Numbered from the stretch's first letter, positions 1-8,843 are shown. The stretch: 64,000 bases of DNA from Guptibacillus spartinae (GCF_028610625.1 NZ_JAQQWU010000007.1:1-64000), one strand, 5' to 3'. Notes: generated by a model not told the origin, from the letters alone. Made by a program: numbers and translations.

Positions 1-102
1 CCGCTAAGATCAGGGAGCAAGCTCCCATCTCTTCGCTCGACTTGCATGTATTAGGCACGCCGCCAGCGTTCGTCCTGAGCCAGGATCAAACTCTCCGATA
101 GA
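1..102 (-). rRNA. 16S rRNA, 5' end only (partial)
   Basis: The reverse complement contains the universal 16S start GAGAGTTTGATCCTGGCTCAG followed by the AACGCTGGCGGCGTGCCTAATACATGCAAGTCGAGCG block and the V1 hairpin. The gene is transcribed leftwards and is cut by the window edge. The mature 5' end is placed near position 102 by analogy with the Bacillus UUUAUCGGAGAG start. Confidence 0.97.
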
Positions 103-230
103 AAGCTTAATCTAGCTTTTAAAACATTTTGTTTCCGTAGAAACAACTACTTACATGGCGTTTCGTTCAGTTTTCAAAGATCGATTCATTTCTATTAAAC
201 TCAGTTTATTTCTCCCGAGTGACAACTTCT

Positions 231-259
231 ATCTTATCAGCAACTTCTCTGTAAGTCAA
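231..259 (-). promoter_or_regulatory. rrn promoter P2 (proximal)
   Basis: On the minus strand there is a -35 TTGACT (254-259), a 17-nt spacer and a -10 TAAGAT (231-236), with an A-rich stretch upstream that could act as an UP element. It lies about 120 nt before the 16S start, as expected for the proximal promoter of a Bacillus rrn operon. The transcribed leader carries a TCTTTGAAAACTG segment (about 168-180), the usual Bacillus 16S leader sequence. Confidence 0.9.
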
Positions 260-323
260 TGCCTTTTTTTAAAAAGCATTTTCGTATGTAAGTTGTTGCG
301 TGTGTTTCGAAGTGACAAGAAAC

Positions 324-352
324 ATCTTACCATGTCTATAAAATATCGTCAA
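324..352 (-). promoter_or_regulatory. rrn promoter P1 (distal)
   Basis: Minus strand: -35 TTGACG (347-352), 17-nt spacer, -10 TAAGAT (324-329). Both rrn promoters share the same -10 and the same downstream TTGTCACT motif, so they look like a tandem duplication. This is the P1/P2 arrangement of growth-rate-controlled rRNA operons. Confidence 0.88.
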
Positions 353-381
353 TAGTTTTTAGTTGTTATTTTTCTGAACTT

Positions 382-421
382 GAAATGGCCGGTTTACGTA
401 TCTACGTAAACCGGCCATTTC
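382..421. terminator. Perfect 19-bp inverted repeat upstream of the rrn promoters
   Basis: The arms are perfect complements around a 2-nt centre at 401-402. There is no long U tract on either side, so it may be a bidirectional terminator or insulator separating the rrn operon from upstream DNA, or simply a cruciform-forming palindrome. The function is inferred from position only. Confidence 0.55.
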
Positions 422-828
422 GCTATTCGATGTCCTCCTACGGTTTTGTAAATTGGGAAACTTAGCCTGCAAGTACTTTTTCTTCTGGATATCTAATTTC
501 CGGTTTTTTTTAGAAGTGAAAATAAAAGCTAGCGTGAGAGATCCCTACTTACCTACCACAGATTTGCTAGAAAATGAGAACTCTGGGCAAGTTCTAAAAT
601 AAACACGCCCACTTGGACCACTCCGGTTGAGATCACCTATTAAGTTAACAAGGTGTAAATACGTTCTTCTGCTGCTAATGCTATGAATTCACCAATCGCA
701 TCTGGAGATATGATCACAAAAGAAAAAACAGAGAGTTCCTGTATTTAAATAGTAAAAGTTGTTCTTGCATATAGGACTTCACTTTAAGATTGGAATAATC
801 ATACCTCCATCTTTCCAAAGTAAAGCGA
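422..828. other. Intergenic region, no convincing gene
   Basis: 407 bases between the rrn palindrome and the CHY zinc-finger gene. I see no promoter-gene-terminator unit. The minus strand has a short open stretch, stop at 640-642 and open back to about position 745, reading roughly 34 codons with a plausible C-terminal-like peptide (…PDAIGEFIALAAEERIYTLL). It has no ribosome binding site and may be a remnant or chance. Confidence 0.5.
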
Positions 829-1173
829 TTATTTTTCCGTTTCAATTTCATCAAAATAAAGATGATAATGTCGTTTGCATCCCTCATTATAAGAAGCCTT
901 GCAGCAGGGACAAATAAATTGGGAGCTTAAATATTCCTTAATCGTTAATTCAGTGTTGCATTTTCCACATAAAATAGCTCTTTGATTAAAATTCTTCTTC
1001 GGCCATACTCGAACGGGGTGATCAGCTGTTTCTTCATGACACAGAAAGCATGGGTAGTAGGTGTTACAACAATAGAATTTTATTGCAATAATATCTCGTT
1101 GGCCTTGATAATGTTCGCATCGCGTTTCATTATCGACGGTTTTTCCTTTGACTAAAATATGATCTTGATCCAT
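829..1173 (-). CDS. CHY zinc finger protein
   Basis: A 114-residue cytosolic protein rich in paired cysteines and histidines: C19-x-H21-Y22, C35-C36, C42-x2-C45-H46, H52, C69-x2-C72, C88-x-C90-C91, C99, H102 and H104. This CxHY start followed by regularly spaced CxxC pairs is the CHY zinc-finger family, found in RING-type eukaryotic proteins and as small stand-alone proteins in Bacillaceae. The bacterial role is unknown; zinc binding is inferred from the ligands. A strong AGGAGG-type site precedes the ATG. The next gene on the same strand, 48 bases upstream, is a small unrelated hypothetical, so the two may be co-transcribed. Confidence 0.8.
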   Translation of the reverse strand: MDQDHILVKGKTVDNETRCEHYQGQRDIIAIKFYCCNTYYPCFLCHEETADHPVRVWPKKNFNQRAILCGKCNTELTIKEYLSSQFICPCCKASYNEGCKRHYHLYFDEIETEK

Positions 1174-1221
1174 CTCTCTCCTCCTAAAACAGGTTATGAA
1201 CTTATTCGATTACGTATTATT

Positions 1222-1539
1222 TTAACGCCATGAATATTTATGGGATCTTTCATCCTTTACTATGTATCCAGACATACATATTTTACAGAAAGTATAACCT
1301 TTTGTTTGTCTCATTTCTTCTGTTATCTTAAGAAGCTCTTGCAGATTATCAGAACATATTTTTTCAACTCTAGTTCTAGCACCCTCATCTTTGTCTCTCC
1401 AAAGCGTCCGACATGTGGCGACGTGAATTTTATTATAAGCGGCATCTTGTCCTTTGAAATGATTAAAAACATACCCGTTTGGATTCGCATAGTGCCAACT
1501 CAAGTAACGGTCTTCATTTCTCTTAAATATCCCAATCAT
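1222..1539 (-). CDS. Small hypothetical protein with paired cysteines
   Basis: A 105-residue soluble protein. The N-terminal half has a pattern 'ANPNGYVFNHF…YNKIHVATCRTL' (about residues 18-45) that resembles a small domain seen in uncharacterised HNH-associated proteins, where a conserved His/Cys pair follows a G-[YF]-V-x-N motif. That comparison is from memory and not verified. The C-terminal part has a C85-x2-C88 pair, possibly binding metal with C43 and C62. It lies just upstream of the CHY zinc-finger gene on the same strand. No function can be assigned. Confidence 0.55.
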   Translation of the reverse strand: MIGIFKRNEDRYLSWHYANPNGYVFNHFKGQDAAYNKIHVATCRTLWRDKDEGARTRVEKICSDNLQELLKITEEMRQTKGYTFCKICMSGYIVKDERSHKYSWR

Positions 1540-1680
1540 GGTCTAGCCTCCCAAATTAATAATCACTAAACCATTTTCGCCGTTTTTGGCTATCTGCCTC
1601 TTTACTTTTTATTACAGTTCCTCATTTTTTTAAAGTAACTGTAATGTTCCGATTACATTAATCTGTTTTTCATCAAAATA

Positions 1681-1711
1681 AACGAGGCTCCGCTTCACAC
1701 GGAACCTCGTT
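1681..1711 (-). terminator. Terminator of the doxX gene
   Basis: Inverted repeat AACGAGGCTCCG/CGGAACCTCGTT with one wobble pair. On the minus strand it is followed by a T-rich tail, directly after the doxX stop codon. Confidence 0.8.
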
Positions 1712-1713
1712 CA

Positions 1714-2226
1714 TTAATGATGCAAAACTTGCTTAACCTGTCGCATATGAAAGCTTTTCTTAATAAATGGTATCACCCAACGATCAAGACCTACCTTAGT
1801 GGCATTGTACCCGGCAATTAATAAAAGCATTCCCAGAATAACCATCACGGGATTTGTGCTAGTTGTGCCACTAAACAAGAAAGCAAAGTTCATCACAATT
1901 CCCATGAAAGCTGCAAGAGTTGTGAAAGTACCAAGCATTAAACCAAGTCCAACTAAAAACTCTCCCCATGGTATTAAGACATTAAAAAAGTCGACATTAG
2001 GAATGGCGAAACTTTCTAAAAAGCTTGCCCACCACCCTTGAACAGCTGGATGTTCTCCACTAGCGCTTGCAACCGCTCCCTGCAAGAAACCATTTGCATC
2101 AAAGCCATTTGTTATTTTAGACAAACCAGCTGTGAGCCATTCATAGCCTAAATACAATCGAATAAGAAATAGAATGCCAGCAGCTCCCTTGTTCTCTCTT
2201 AAGAAATGAACAAACATACTCTTCAC
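1714..2226 (-). CDS. DoxX family membrane protein
   Basis: A 170-residue integral membrane protein with four predicted hydrophobic segments. The N-terminal 'RLYLGYEWLTAGLSKI' and the middle 'PWGEFLVGLGLMLGTFTTLAA' are typical of the DoxX family (related to B. subtilis YfiD/CatD). Family members are linked to thiosulfate:quinone oxidation in archaea and to redox or thiol stress in bacteria; the reaction of this copy is not known. It is monocistronic, with its own terminator downstream and a 150-bp gap to the MFS gene upstream. Confidence 0.82.
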   Translation of the reverse strand: MKSMFVHFLRENKGAAGILFLIRLYLGYEWLTAGLSKITNGFDANGFLQGAVASASGEHPAVQGWWASFLESFAIPNVDFFNVLIPWGEFLVGLGLMLGTFTTLAAFMGIVMNFAFLFSGTTSTNPVMVILGMLLLIAGYNATKVGLDRWVIPFIKKSFHMRQVKQVLHH

Positions 2227-2379
2227 GCTCCCATACCGTTATTCTTATCACACCTTCATTTTAGCTCTGTTTTAACTATCGATCTGTGACAATCATCACC
2301 ATTATAGATATCTGGTTTATTTAAGCATAATTCGGGTATGAAATAACTGGATAATAAAAAGGACAGAAACTGATCTGTC

Positions 2380-3552
2380 CTAAGCGTAACTTTCATCTGT
2401 TTTCATTTTTCTTTTATCAACGATGCGATAGAGAATTAACGCTAAACACCCAACGAGGGTGAAGCATCCCATCATTGTATACAAAGTTGCCCCAGAAGAT
2501 CTTTCAAAGATCAACCCTCCAAACAATGAGCCAAGTATCCCTGATAGACCAAAGAAAACAGAAATAAATAAAAGATGTCCAGTAGCTTGCAAGTCATCGG
2601 GCACTAACTTTGTCACATATTGAAATGCCGCAACGTAAAAAACACCAAATGTTACACCATGAAAAATTTGAAGAAGAATGACGGCAACCGGTCCCCCCAT
2701 ATACGCTAAGCCAAACCATCTTACTGCATAAATCAACCCAGCAATTATAATAAAGATAATTTCATTAAAACGCTTGAACCAGTAATGGCTTGTAGCGAAT
2801 ATAACCGCTTCACTTGCTACAGCAACAAACCATGCAAGTCCAATATGAGACTCATCTCCACCAAGTTCCGTCACATAAAGTCCTATGAAACTATCATTGG
2901 CCCGATGTGGAATCGTTAAAAATAGGATTGTCCCTAAAAAAAGAAGAAAGCGACCATTCTTACCAATCTTTAATGCATCAAAAACAGTAACAGGATTATG
3001 ATGTGTTTTAACATCTGATACTCTCAAGGCAGTAAGGAAAGCAATCAGAATCATAAACATAAATGGGATTAAGATGACGCTAATACCAAAGAAAGCGAAA
3101 AACTGCCCAACAAGTAGGGTGGACACGGCAAAACCTATCGATCCCCATGTTCTTATACTTCCAAAATTTTTATTCACGCTTGCAGCTGTTTTTACAGCAA
3201 GACTATCCCCCAGCGCACCGGTGGGTGACATAAACACATAGAAAATGGCTGCCGAGATTAAGATAAACGTATAGTGATTATTCGTTAAAAGAAAAACACT
3301 AACGATCGCTACTCCAATTAGGGTGACAAGGAGAACCTTTTTTATCGTTCCAAATTTGTCACTGATAAAACCCCAAAACGGTTGAGCTAGTATGGCTGCT
3401 AGTGGCCCAATCGCAAGAATCGATCCTATTTTACTTTCAGACATACCACTATGTTGAAAATAAACTGGCATAAAGCTAATAATAATGGTATTTGCCCCAT
3501 GAAAAAAGAATAGAAATAAACTTAGGAAAAAGACTGTATCCCTTTTAGGCAT
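2380..3552 (-). CDS. MFS transporter, LacY/HcaT-like (YwbF-type)
   Basis: A 390-residue protein with about twelve hydrophobic segments. The motif 'GFISDKFGTIKKVLL' after TM2 is the major-facilitator signature loop. The start 'FFLSLFLFFFHGANTIIISFMPVYFQHSGMSESKIG' is characteristic of the MFS_1_like (3-phenylpropionate/nucleoside/lactose permease-like) branch, to which B. subtilis YwbF belongs. It probably imports a sugar or small organic acid by proton symport; the substrate is not readable. It is transcribed alone on the minus strand, divergent from the histidine kinase gene. Confidence 0.8.
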   Translation of the reverse strand: MPKRDTVFFLSLFLFFFHGANTIIISFMPVYFQHSGMSESKIGSILAIGPLAAILAQPFWGFISDKFGTIKKVLLVTLIGVAIVSVFLLTNNHYTFILISAAIFYVFMSPTGALGDSLAVKTAASVNKNFGSIRTWGSIGFAVSTLLVGQFFAFFGISVILIPFMFMILIAFLTALRVSDVKTHHNPVTVFDALKIGKNGRFLLFLGTILFLTIPHRANDSFIGLYVTELGGDESHIGLAWFVAVASEAVIFATSHYWFKRFNEIIFIIIAGLIYAVRWFGLAYMGGPVAVILLQIFHGVTFGVFYVAAFQYVTKLVPDDLQATGHLLFISVFFGLSGILGSLFGGLIFERSSGATLYTMMGCFTLVGCLALILYRIVDKRKMKTDESYA

Positions 3553-3795
3553 GTATTAAAAACCCTTCCTTCCGCCAGATGAATGACTGTGCTCAAAATA
3601 TTCCTTTTAACTCTATAGCATGATAAATCGAATTGCAATCTTCTTCCAGCAGAAAACGCGCTTACTCTTTCTCTGTTCTATCGCTACAAAACGTCAACGA
3701 TTTACGAATATCGATCATAATTAGAAGGGAATATGCATATCTTGTAGAAATATCCAATTAGTGAGATGTCAAAAAGTTGATTATGGGGGATTTCT

Positions 3796-4863
3796 ATGGA
3801 AAAGGGAAGCGAGCTAAAAGAGGCCAGTTTAGATATCATTTTTCATCATATTTCAGACCTTATCTTCCAAATTAAGGTCATTGATGTGCATCATTATGAA
3901 ATCGAAGCAGTAAATGAAGCTTATCTCTCCAGTTATGAAACTTCCAAAGAAGCCATTTCAGGCAGAAGAATAGAAGATTTTCTCGGTGTTGACCAGGGAA
4001 TACAAGCCATTAGAAGATTTCAAGAAGCGATTATTCGTAAAAAGACCATTCAATTTGAAGAAGGGTACTCTTTCCCCAAACAGGGGTACAAAATATTCGA
4101 TATCACCCTTGTCCCCCTCATCGAAAAAGGGACGGTCGAAAGGTTAGTTGGAGTAGCAAAAGATATAACAGAAAAACGCTTGAATGAAGAGCACCTTGCA
4201 CAATCAGAAAAACTATCCATTGTTGGGCAACTTGCAGCAGGAATTGCACACGAGCTTCGAAACCCCCTTACTTCTTTAAAGGGTTTTTTGAAATTAATTC
4301 AGTTTAGAAACACGGATCAAGACATAGATCGCTATGTTCAAGTAATGGATTCAGAGTTTCATCGAATTGAGCAAATCATTGATGAATTTCTGATTCTCGC
4401 CAAACCAACGAAATCTCATTTTCAAAATAATCACATCCACCATATATTAGATGAAGTGATTGAGTTACTAAGCGGTCAAGCTAACATGAAAAGCATTATT
4501 TTAAAAAAAGAATACCCTTCTTTTCTCCCCCCCATTTATAGTGAATGTAACCAACTTAAACAGGTTTTCATTAACCTCATTAAAAATGCGATGGATGCGA
4601 TTGGAGAAGAAGGGGAAATCACCATTAAAGCCAAGGAACTAACGCAACACTTACAGATTCAAGTGATTGATAACGGAGGCGGCATAACAGATGAAGAACT
4701 GGAAAAGCTAGGCTCTCCTTTTTTTACTACCAAAAAGAATGGAACAGGACTCGGACTTACGATTTGCAAGCGAATTGTTAAAAAGCATAAAGGTACTTTT
4801 ACCGTTGAAAGTAACGAGGGCAAAGGAACAACGATTACATTAAACTTTCCCAAAAGCGTCTAA
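3796..4863 (+). CDS. PAS-domain sensor histidine kinase, sporulation-kinase type (orphan)
   Basis: 355 residues without a membrane segment. An N-terminal PAS domain (about 10-125, ending in 'GVAKDITEKR') is followed by a HisKA dimerisation domain with phosphoacceptor H152 in 'AGIAHELRNPLTSLKGF', then a HATPase domain with N box 'NLIKNAMDAIGE', G1 'DNGGGI' and G2 'GTGLGL'. The 'LRNPLTSLKGFLKLIQ' H-box is that of KinA-KinE, which feed phosphate into the Spo0F/Spo0A relay. No response regulator is adjacent, as expected for such orphan kinases. The ATG has a good GGGGGA site five bases upstream. The signal sensed is unknown. Confidence 0.85.
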   Translation: MEKGSELKEASLDIIFHHISDLIFQIKVIDVHHYEIEAVNEAYLSSYETSKEAISGRRIEDFLGVDQGIQAIRRFQEAIIRKKTIQFEEGYSFPKQGYKIFDITLVPLIEKGTVERLVGVAKDITEKRLNEEHLAQSEKLSIVGQLAAGIAHELRNPLTSLKGFLKLIQFRNTDQDIDRYVQVMDSEFHRIEQIIDEFLILAKPTKSHFQNNHIHHILDEVIELLSGQANMKSIILKKEYPSFLPPIYSECNQLKQVFINLIKNAMDAIGEEGEITIKAKELTQHLQIQVIDNGGGITDEELEKLGSPFFTTKKNGTGLGLTICKRIVKKHKGTFTVESNEGKGTTITLNFPKSV

Positions 4864-4889
4864 TAACCCACTTTAATTAGAGGGTTATT
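4862..4889. terminator. Bidirectional terminator between kinase and hydrolase
   Basis: Arms AATAACCC/GGGTTATT with a 12-nt loop lie between the convergent stop codons and overlap the hydrolase stop codon. Confidence 0.6.
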
Positions 4890-5745
4890 GTTCGTACTGC
4901 ACTGCTATTTTTTCGTGTAACCAATGTTCAATCATTTTGAAAGTTTCTTCAGGTTTTTGCCAATGGAGGACATGACCCGTTTTCGGAATCGCACTTATCT
5001 TACACGCTTCTCCTAATTCCCTTTGCATCCTGAGGGCTTCCTCTTTTCTTATCTCTTCACCTTCTTCAGGAAGCGTTGCTCTTAATAAAAAAGTCGGAAC
5101 GTTGATCTGGGAAAATATATCGCGGCACGGCTCATAGTAGAGTGACTTTACGATAGCTCTCACTGTATTTTCACTTGCCCTCATGGCTACGCCGCCCTTC
5201 ACTTTCTTCATATCTCTATGTACCATCTGCTTTAACTCCTGACTCCACCTACCAATCTCCTCTTTTTTCTTTTCTTCATAGTCGTCTATGCTTGGAAAAT
5301 AACTCTCCGTTACCCACTGAGACATATGTTCAAGGAGTTCTTCTAACGTTTCTGAAGGATCTTCATCAAAGTGAAGATAACCTCCATCAATCATTACCAC
5401 CCCTTGTACTCTTTCAGAAAACTGACTACTAAAATGGAGTGCCAGGGCCGCTCCCCAAGAATGACCAATTAAAAACACAGGTTGATCACTTAAAGTAAGG
5501 CATACCTTTTCAAGCCATTTCGTTAGAAGTTGAAAAGAATACCTTTTTTCTTCGTTAAAAGACGATGTCTCACCGTGACCAGGTAAATCAATCGAATAAA
5601 GGTGAAAATGATCTTGAAGCTCTTCAGCCAATTCATTAAATCCCAGAGCATTGTTCGTCAATCCATGTAGAAGAATAATGGTTGGGTTATGCTTATTTCC
5701 CCATTCAAACCCACAAACGTTTAGCCCTTCTATTTCCATTTTCAT
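4885..5745 (-). CDS. Alpha/beta hydrolase
   Basis: About 286 residues with a canonical alpha/beta-hydrolase fold: oxyanion strand 'IILLHGLTNNALGF', nucleophile elbow 'GHSWGAA' with the catalytic serine, and C-terminal histidine in 'KTGHVLHWQKPEE'; an acidic residue in 'RATLPEEGEEI' is a candidate third member of the triad. The Trp after the nucleophilic serine is seen in many esterases and haloperoxidase-like enzymes. The substrate is unknown. I place the start at the ATG at 5745, since the open frame's first ATG at 5763 sits on top of the only ribosome binding site (AGGGG). Confidence 0.78.
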   Translation of the reverse strand: MKMEIEGLNVCGFEWGNKHNPTIILLHGLTNNALGFNELAEELQDHFHLYSIDLPGHGETSSFNEEKRYSFQLLTKWLEKVCLTLSDQPVFLIGHSWGAALALHFSSQFSERVQGVVMIDGGYLHFDEDPSETLEELLEHMSQWVTESYFPSIDDYEEKKKEEIGRWSQELKQMVHRDMKKVKGGVAMRASENTVRAIVKSLYYEPCRDIFSQINVPTFLLRATLPEEGEEIRKEEALRMQRELGEACKISAIPKTGHVLHWQKPEETFKMIEHWLHEKIAVQYEQ

Positions 5746-5868
5746 TTTTTTCAAACCCCTCATCCCTTCCCTTAGTTGAACTTACTTCATAACTTCGACT
5801 AGGAGGATTCATTCCCTTTTTCTAGAAAGAAGTGAAGGAAGAAGACATTGGTGAGAAGGAGAGCTTCC

Positions 5869-6387
5869 ATGAAAATTAGAAAAGCAACAAAAGATGACGC
5901 GCTAGCAATCGCGACTGTTCATGTAAATAGCTGGAGAACGACCTATCAGGTACTCATTCCAGAAGATTATCTAAATTCACTTGATATTCAAATTAGGGAA
6001 GCACGCTGGCAAAAGATGATTGAAGCGGGAAGTACTATTTTTGTAGCAGTCGATCAAGGAGAAATCATGGGGTTCGCAACCGGTGGTCAAAACAGATCTG
6101 AAACTTACCAGTATGATGGAGAGCTATATGCGATTTATCTTCTTAAGGAAGCACAGAGAAAGGGTGCCGGTAAAAAGCTGTTATGTTCTGTTGCCAAAGA
6201 ACTAAAAAAAGAATCTTGTCACTCAATGCTTGTTTGGGTATTAAACGGAAACCCAGCTTCACAGTTCTACCAAAGCTTTCAACCAATCGAAATTGCTCAA
6301 GAAGAAATTGAAATTGCAGGAAAAAAACTTTACGAAACGGCTTTTGGTTGGTCAAATTTAGATGATCTGATTGCCGCCTGTAGCTAA
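5869..6387 (+). CDS. GNAT family N-acetyltransferase
   Basis: About 172 residues. It starts 'MKIRKATKDDALAIATVHVNSWRTTYQ', the N-terminal pattern of a common Bacillus GNAT group. The acetyl-CoA binding loop is 'LLKEAQRKGAGKKLL' (R/Q-x-x-G-x-G/A). The open frame extends upstream to a TTG, but the AGAAGGAGAG ribosome binding site lies within that extension and points to the ATG at 5869. The acceptor is unknown. It is transcribed divergently from the hydrolase and followed by a terminator. Confidence 0.82.
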   Translation: MKIRKATKDDALAIATVHVNSWRTTYQVLIPEDYLNSLDIQIREARWQKMIEAGSTIFVAVDQGEIMGFATGGQNRSETYQYDGELYAIYLLKEAQRKGAGKKLLCSVAKELKKESCHSMLVWVLNGNPASQFYQSFQPIEIAQEEIEIAGKKLYETAFGWSNLDDLIAACS

Positions 6388-6399
6388 TTAGAAAAGGAA

Positions 6400-6425
6400 A
6401 GAGGCCGTGAACACTCGCGGCCTCT
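6400..6425 (+). terminator. Terminator after the GNAT gene
   Basis: 8-bp arms AGAGGCCG/CGGCCTCT with a 10-nt loop, 12 bases after the stop codon. The downstream T content is modest. Confidence 0.6.
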
Positions 6426-6528
6426 ACTGTTCGTTGACACTTCATGTCTGTCATTATTTTTATTAGTAATTGATTTGAATTCTACCAGACGCAGGAATTT
6501 CCGTTAAACTTTTTTTGATTTTTCTAAA

Positions 6529-7701
6529 TCAAAAGAGATTAAGAGACTTCATTCGTTCCACCGCTTCTCTTAGTTTATCTTCAGACGTTAATAGCCCCAC
6601 TCGTACATAGCCCTCACCATATTCACCAAACCCGTTGCCAGGTGCGACAACAATTTGGACGTTTTCAAGTAAGTAATCTGCAAAGCTTTCTGAAGTAAAG
6701 GATGCCGGGACTTTCAACCAGGCGAAAAATGAACCTGCTGGAAAAGTGACATCCCAGCCGATGTCGCGAAGTCCTTGAATGAGAACATTTCGTCTCGACT
6801 CATACGTTTCGCGAAGGTCTTCTACACACTGCTGTGATCCAAGCAAAGCTTCAGCAGCGGCTTCTTGCACCGCACTAAATAGACTAACGTAGAAATGATC
6901 CTGGAGGAGATTGATGCTTTCAACAACTGATTGATTTCCGACTGCAAAGCCAACGCGCCATCCTGCCATATTATACGTTTTTGAGAGGGTATAGATTTCA
7001 ATTCCATTATCCTTAGCACCCTCTGTCTCCAAAAAGCTAATCGGTCGCTCGCCATCAAACCCGATCGCACCATAAGCGAAATCATGCACAACGCAAATGT
7101 CATTCTTCTCTGCAAAACTGACAGTTTGCTCAAAGAAGTGATTCGTTGCAACAGCTGCAGTTGGGTTGTTTGGATAATTTAAAAACATCATTTTCGCTTT
7201 ACTTAATGAATCCTCTGGAATCGCTTCATAGTCTGGTAAGAAATGATTTTTCTCAAGCAACGGCATCATATGCATATCCGCTTCAGCCATCGCGACTCCT
7301 GACCAATAATCAGGATAACCTGGGTCTGGAACGAGTGCCACATCACCTTTATTTAATAAACACTGACTGACTTCAACAAGTCCTGCTTTCCCCCCGAAAA
7401 GCACAGCAACTTCTTTCTCTGGATCTAGATGCACTCCAAATTCTCGCTGATAGAAATCTGCCGCCGCTTGTTTTAAAAAGGGCTGGCCCCGAAAAGGCGG
7501 ATATTTGTGATAGGTAGGATTTTCAGCTGCGTGCTGCAAGGATTTGATAATATGATCAGGTGTTGGCTGATCAGGATTTCCCTGTCCAAGATTAATAATG
7601 TCATAGCCCGCCTCTACATAGCGGTTTACTTTTCCAGCAAGCTTCGCAAAAAATTGCTCCGGTAGTCGTTTAAGCGCATCTGAAGTTTGAAATTGTCTCA
7701 A
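6529..7701 (-). CDS. mtnE: Methionine-salvage aminotransferase MtnE (YkrV)
   Basis: A 390-residue PLP-dependent class-I aminotransferase. The Schiff-base lysine is K241 in 'TLSKTYNMAGWRVGF', with the partner Asn in 'NYPNNPT', and D207 and Y210. The start 'LKRLPEQFFAKLAGKVNRYVEAGYDIINLGQGNPDQPTP' is diagnostic of MtnE, which transaminates 2-keto-4-methylthiobutyrate to methionine in the methylthioadenosine salvage pathway. It starts at a TTG behind an AGGATGTGA site. It is divergent from mtnU, as in B. subtilis, but the remaining salvage genes (mtnW-X-B-D, mtnK-A) are not present in this window. No SAM riboswitch fits in the 101-bp gap. Confidence 0.9.
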   Translation of the reverse strand: MRQFQTSDALKRLPEQFFAKLAGKVNRYVEAGYDIINLGQGNPDQPTPDHIIKSLQHAAENPTYHKYPPFRGQPFLKQAAADFYQREFGVHLDPEKEVAVLFGGKAGLVEVSQCLLNKGDVALVPDPGYPDYWSGVAMAEADMHMMPLLEKNHFLPDYEAIPEDSLSKAKMMFLNYPNNPTAAVATNHFFEQTVSFAEKNDICVVHDFAYGAIGFDGERPISFLETEGAKDNGIEIYTLSKTYNMAGWRVGFAVGNQSVVESINLLQDHFYVSLFSAVQEAAAEALLGSQQCVEDLRETYESRRNVLIQGLRDIGWDVTFPAGSFFAWLKVPASFTSESFADYLLENVQIVVAPGNGFGEYGEGYVRVGLLTSEDKLREAVERMKSLNLF

Positions 7702-7802
7702 AGAATCACATCCTGTTAAAATTTTCGTGAAATTCTAGTAAATTATGTTATCTTGGATACACAATCATGTAAAGCTTATTTTGTAAACAAGGAGGAAAAA
7801 CA

Positions 7803-8585
7803 ATGAAAAAAATCGCTCTGTTACAGTTTGATATTGCGTTTGGAAACCCAGAAGAAAATTTCTCCAAAGTGAAAGAGCTTGTTTCTAAGGCTGTTCATGA
7901 GAAACCAGATATTATTGTTTTACCGGAATTGTGGTCGACGGGTTATGATTTATCGCGACTTGACGAAATTGGCGATACGAATGCAGAAAAGTCAATTGCC
8001 TTTCTTTCAGACCTAGCCAAAAAGAATCATGTAAGTATCGTAGGTGGCTCAATTGCAAAGCAACACATTGATCATGTCACGAATACGATGCTCGTTTTCA
8101 ATCGAGATGGAGAGCTTATCCATGAGTATAGCAAAGCTCATCTATTTCGGTTGATGAAGGAAGAGAAATACCTTGTGTCAGGGAATGAGAAAAGCCACTT
8201 CACACTTGAAGACCTCCCTAGTGCGGGATTCATTTGTTATGATATTCGCTTCCCAGAGTGGCTTCGTCTTCATGCCATTGAAGGCGCACAAGTTTTATTC
8301 GTTCCTGCCGAATGGCCGAAACAGCGTACAGATCATTGGCGAGCATTACTTATTAGCCGAGCTATTGAAAACCAATGTTATGTGATTGCTTGTAACCGCG
8401 TCGGCACAGATCCAGATAATGCATTTGGTGGACATTCTTTAATCATAGATCCGTGGGGAACGATTATCGCAGAGGCAGGGGAAGAGGAAACAATCGTAAC
8501 AGGCTTGATTGATGAAGAAGAAATACCATCTATTCGGAGTCGCATCCCCATCTTTGAAGATCGACGCCCTGATATTTATAACTAA
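7803..8585 (+). CDS. mtnU: Carbon-nitrogen hydrolase MtnU (YkrU)
   Basis: A 260-residue nitrilase-superfamily amidase with the Glu-Lys-Cys triad: E42 in 'LPELWSTGY', K111 in 'YSKAHLF', and C145 in 'FICYDIRFPEW'. Together with the divergent mtnE this is the MtnU/YkrU family, thought to hydrolyse 2-oxoglutaramate or a related omega-amide formed during methionine-salvage transamination (inference from the family). It has a strong AAGGAGG site eight bases before the ATG and a perfect terminator hairpin about 60 bp downstream. Confidence 0.88.
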   Translation: MKKIALLQFDIAFGNPEENFSKVKELVSKAVHEKPDIIVLPELWSTGYDLSRLDEIGDTNAEKSIAFLSDLAKKNHVSIVGGSIAKQHIDHVTNTMLVFNRDGELIHEYSKAHLFRLMKEEKYLVSGNEKSHFTLEDLPSAGFICYDIRFPEWLRLHAIEGAQVLFVPAEWPKQRTDHWRALLISRAIENQCYVIACNRVGTDPDNAFGGHSLIIDPWGTIIAEAGEEETIVTGLIDEEEIPSIRSRIPIFEDRRPDIYN

Positions 8586-8646
8586 AATTCAAAATATTTT
8601 TAGCGGCTGAGGGATTTGGCCTTATGACGCTTTATTTGATTTCTAG

Positions 8647-8674
8647 ATTTTGGCTCACTCGAATGAGCCAAAAT
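8647..8674 (+). terminator. Inverted repeat after mtnU
   Basis: Perfect 11-bp arms ATTTTGGCTCA/TGAGCCAAAAT with a 6-nt loop. No clear T run follows, so efficiency is uncertain. Confidence 0.6.
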
Positions 8675-8843
8675 CACTAACATTCATAGCCTTTTTAAAT
8701 GAAGCGTTCTATACATCATCCAGTAAAATTGCGAAAGGGGAAATAGAAATTGCAGGTGTACTGTTTCCCGCTAATTTTAGGATACTTTCTATTAATAAAA
8801 TAAGTCCTAAATAAAAATGTAACGGAAGCACCGCATCGCCTTC

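Noticed and set aside
155-355. 66-codon open frame on the plus strand
   Set aside because: It lies across the minus-strand rrn promoters and leader; no ribosome site, composition not protein-like.
7702-7802. SAM riboswitch before mtnE or mtnU
   Set aside because: The divergent gap is only 101 bp and contains no S-box motifs.
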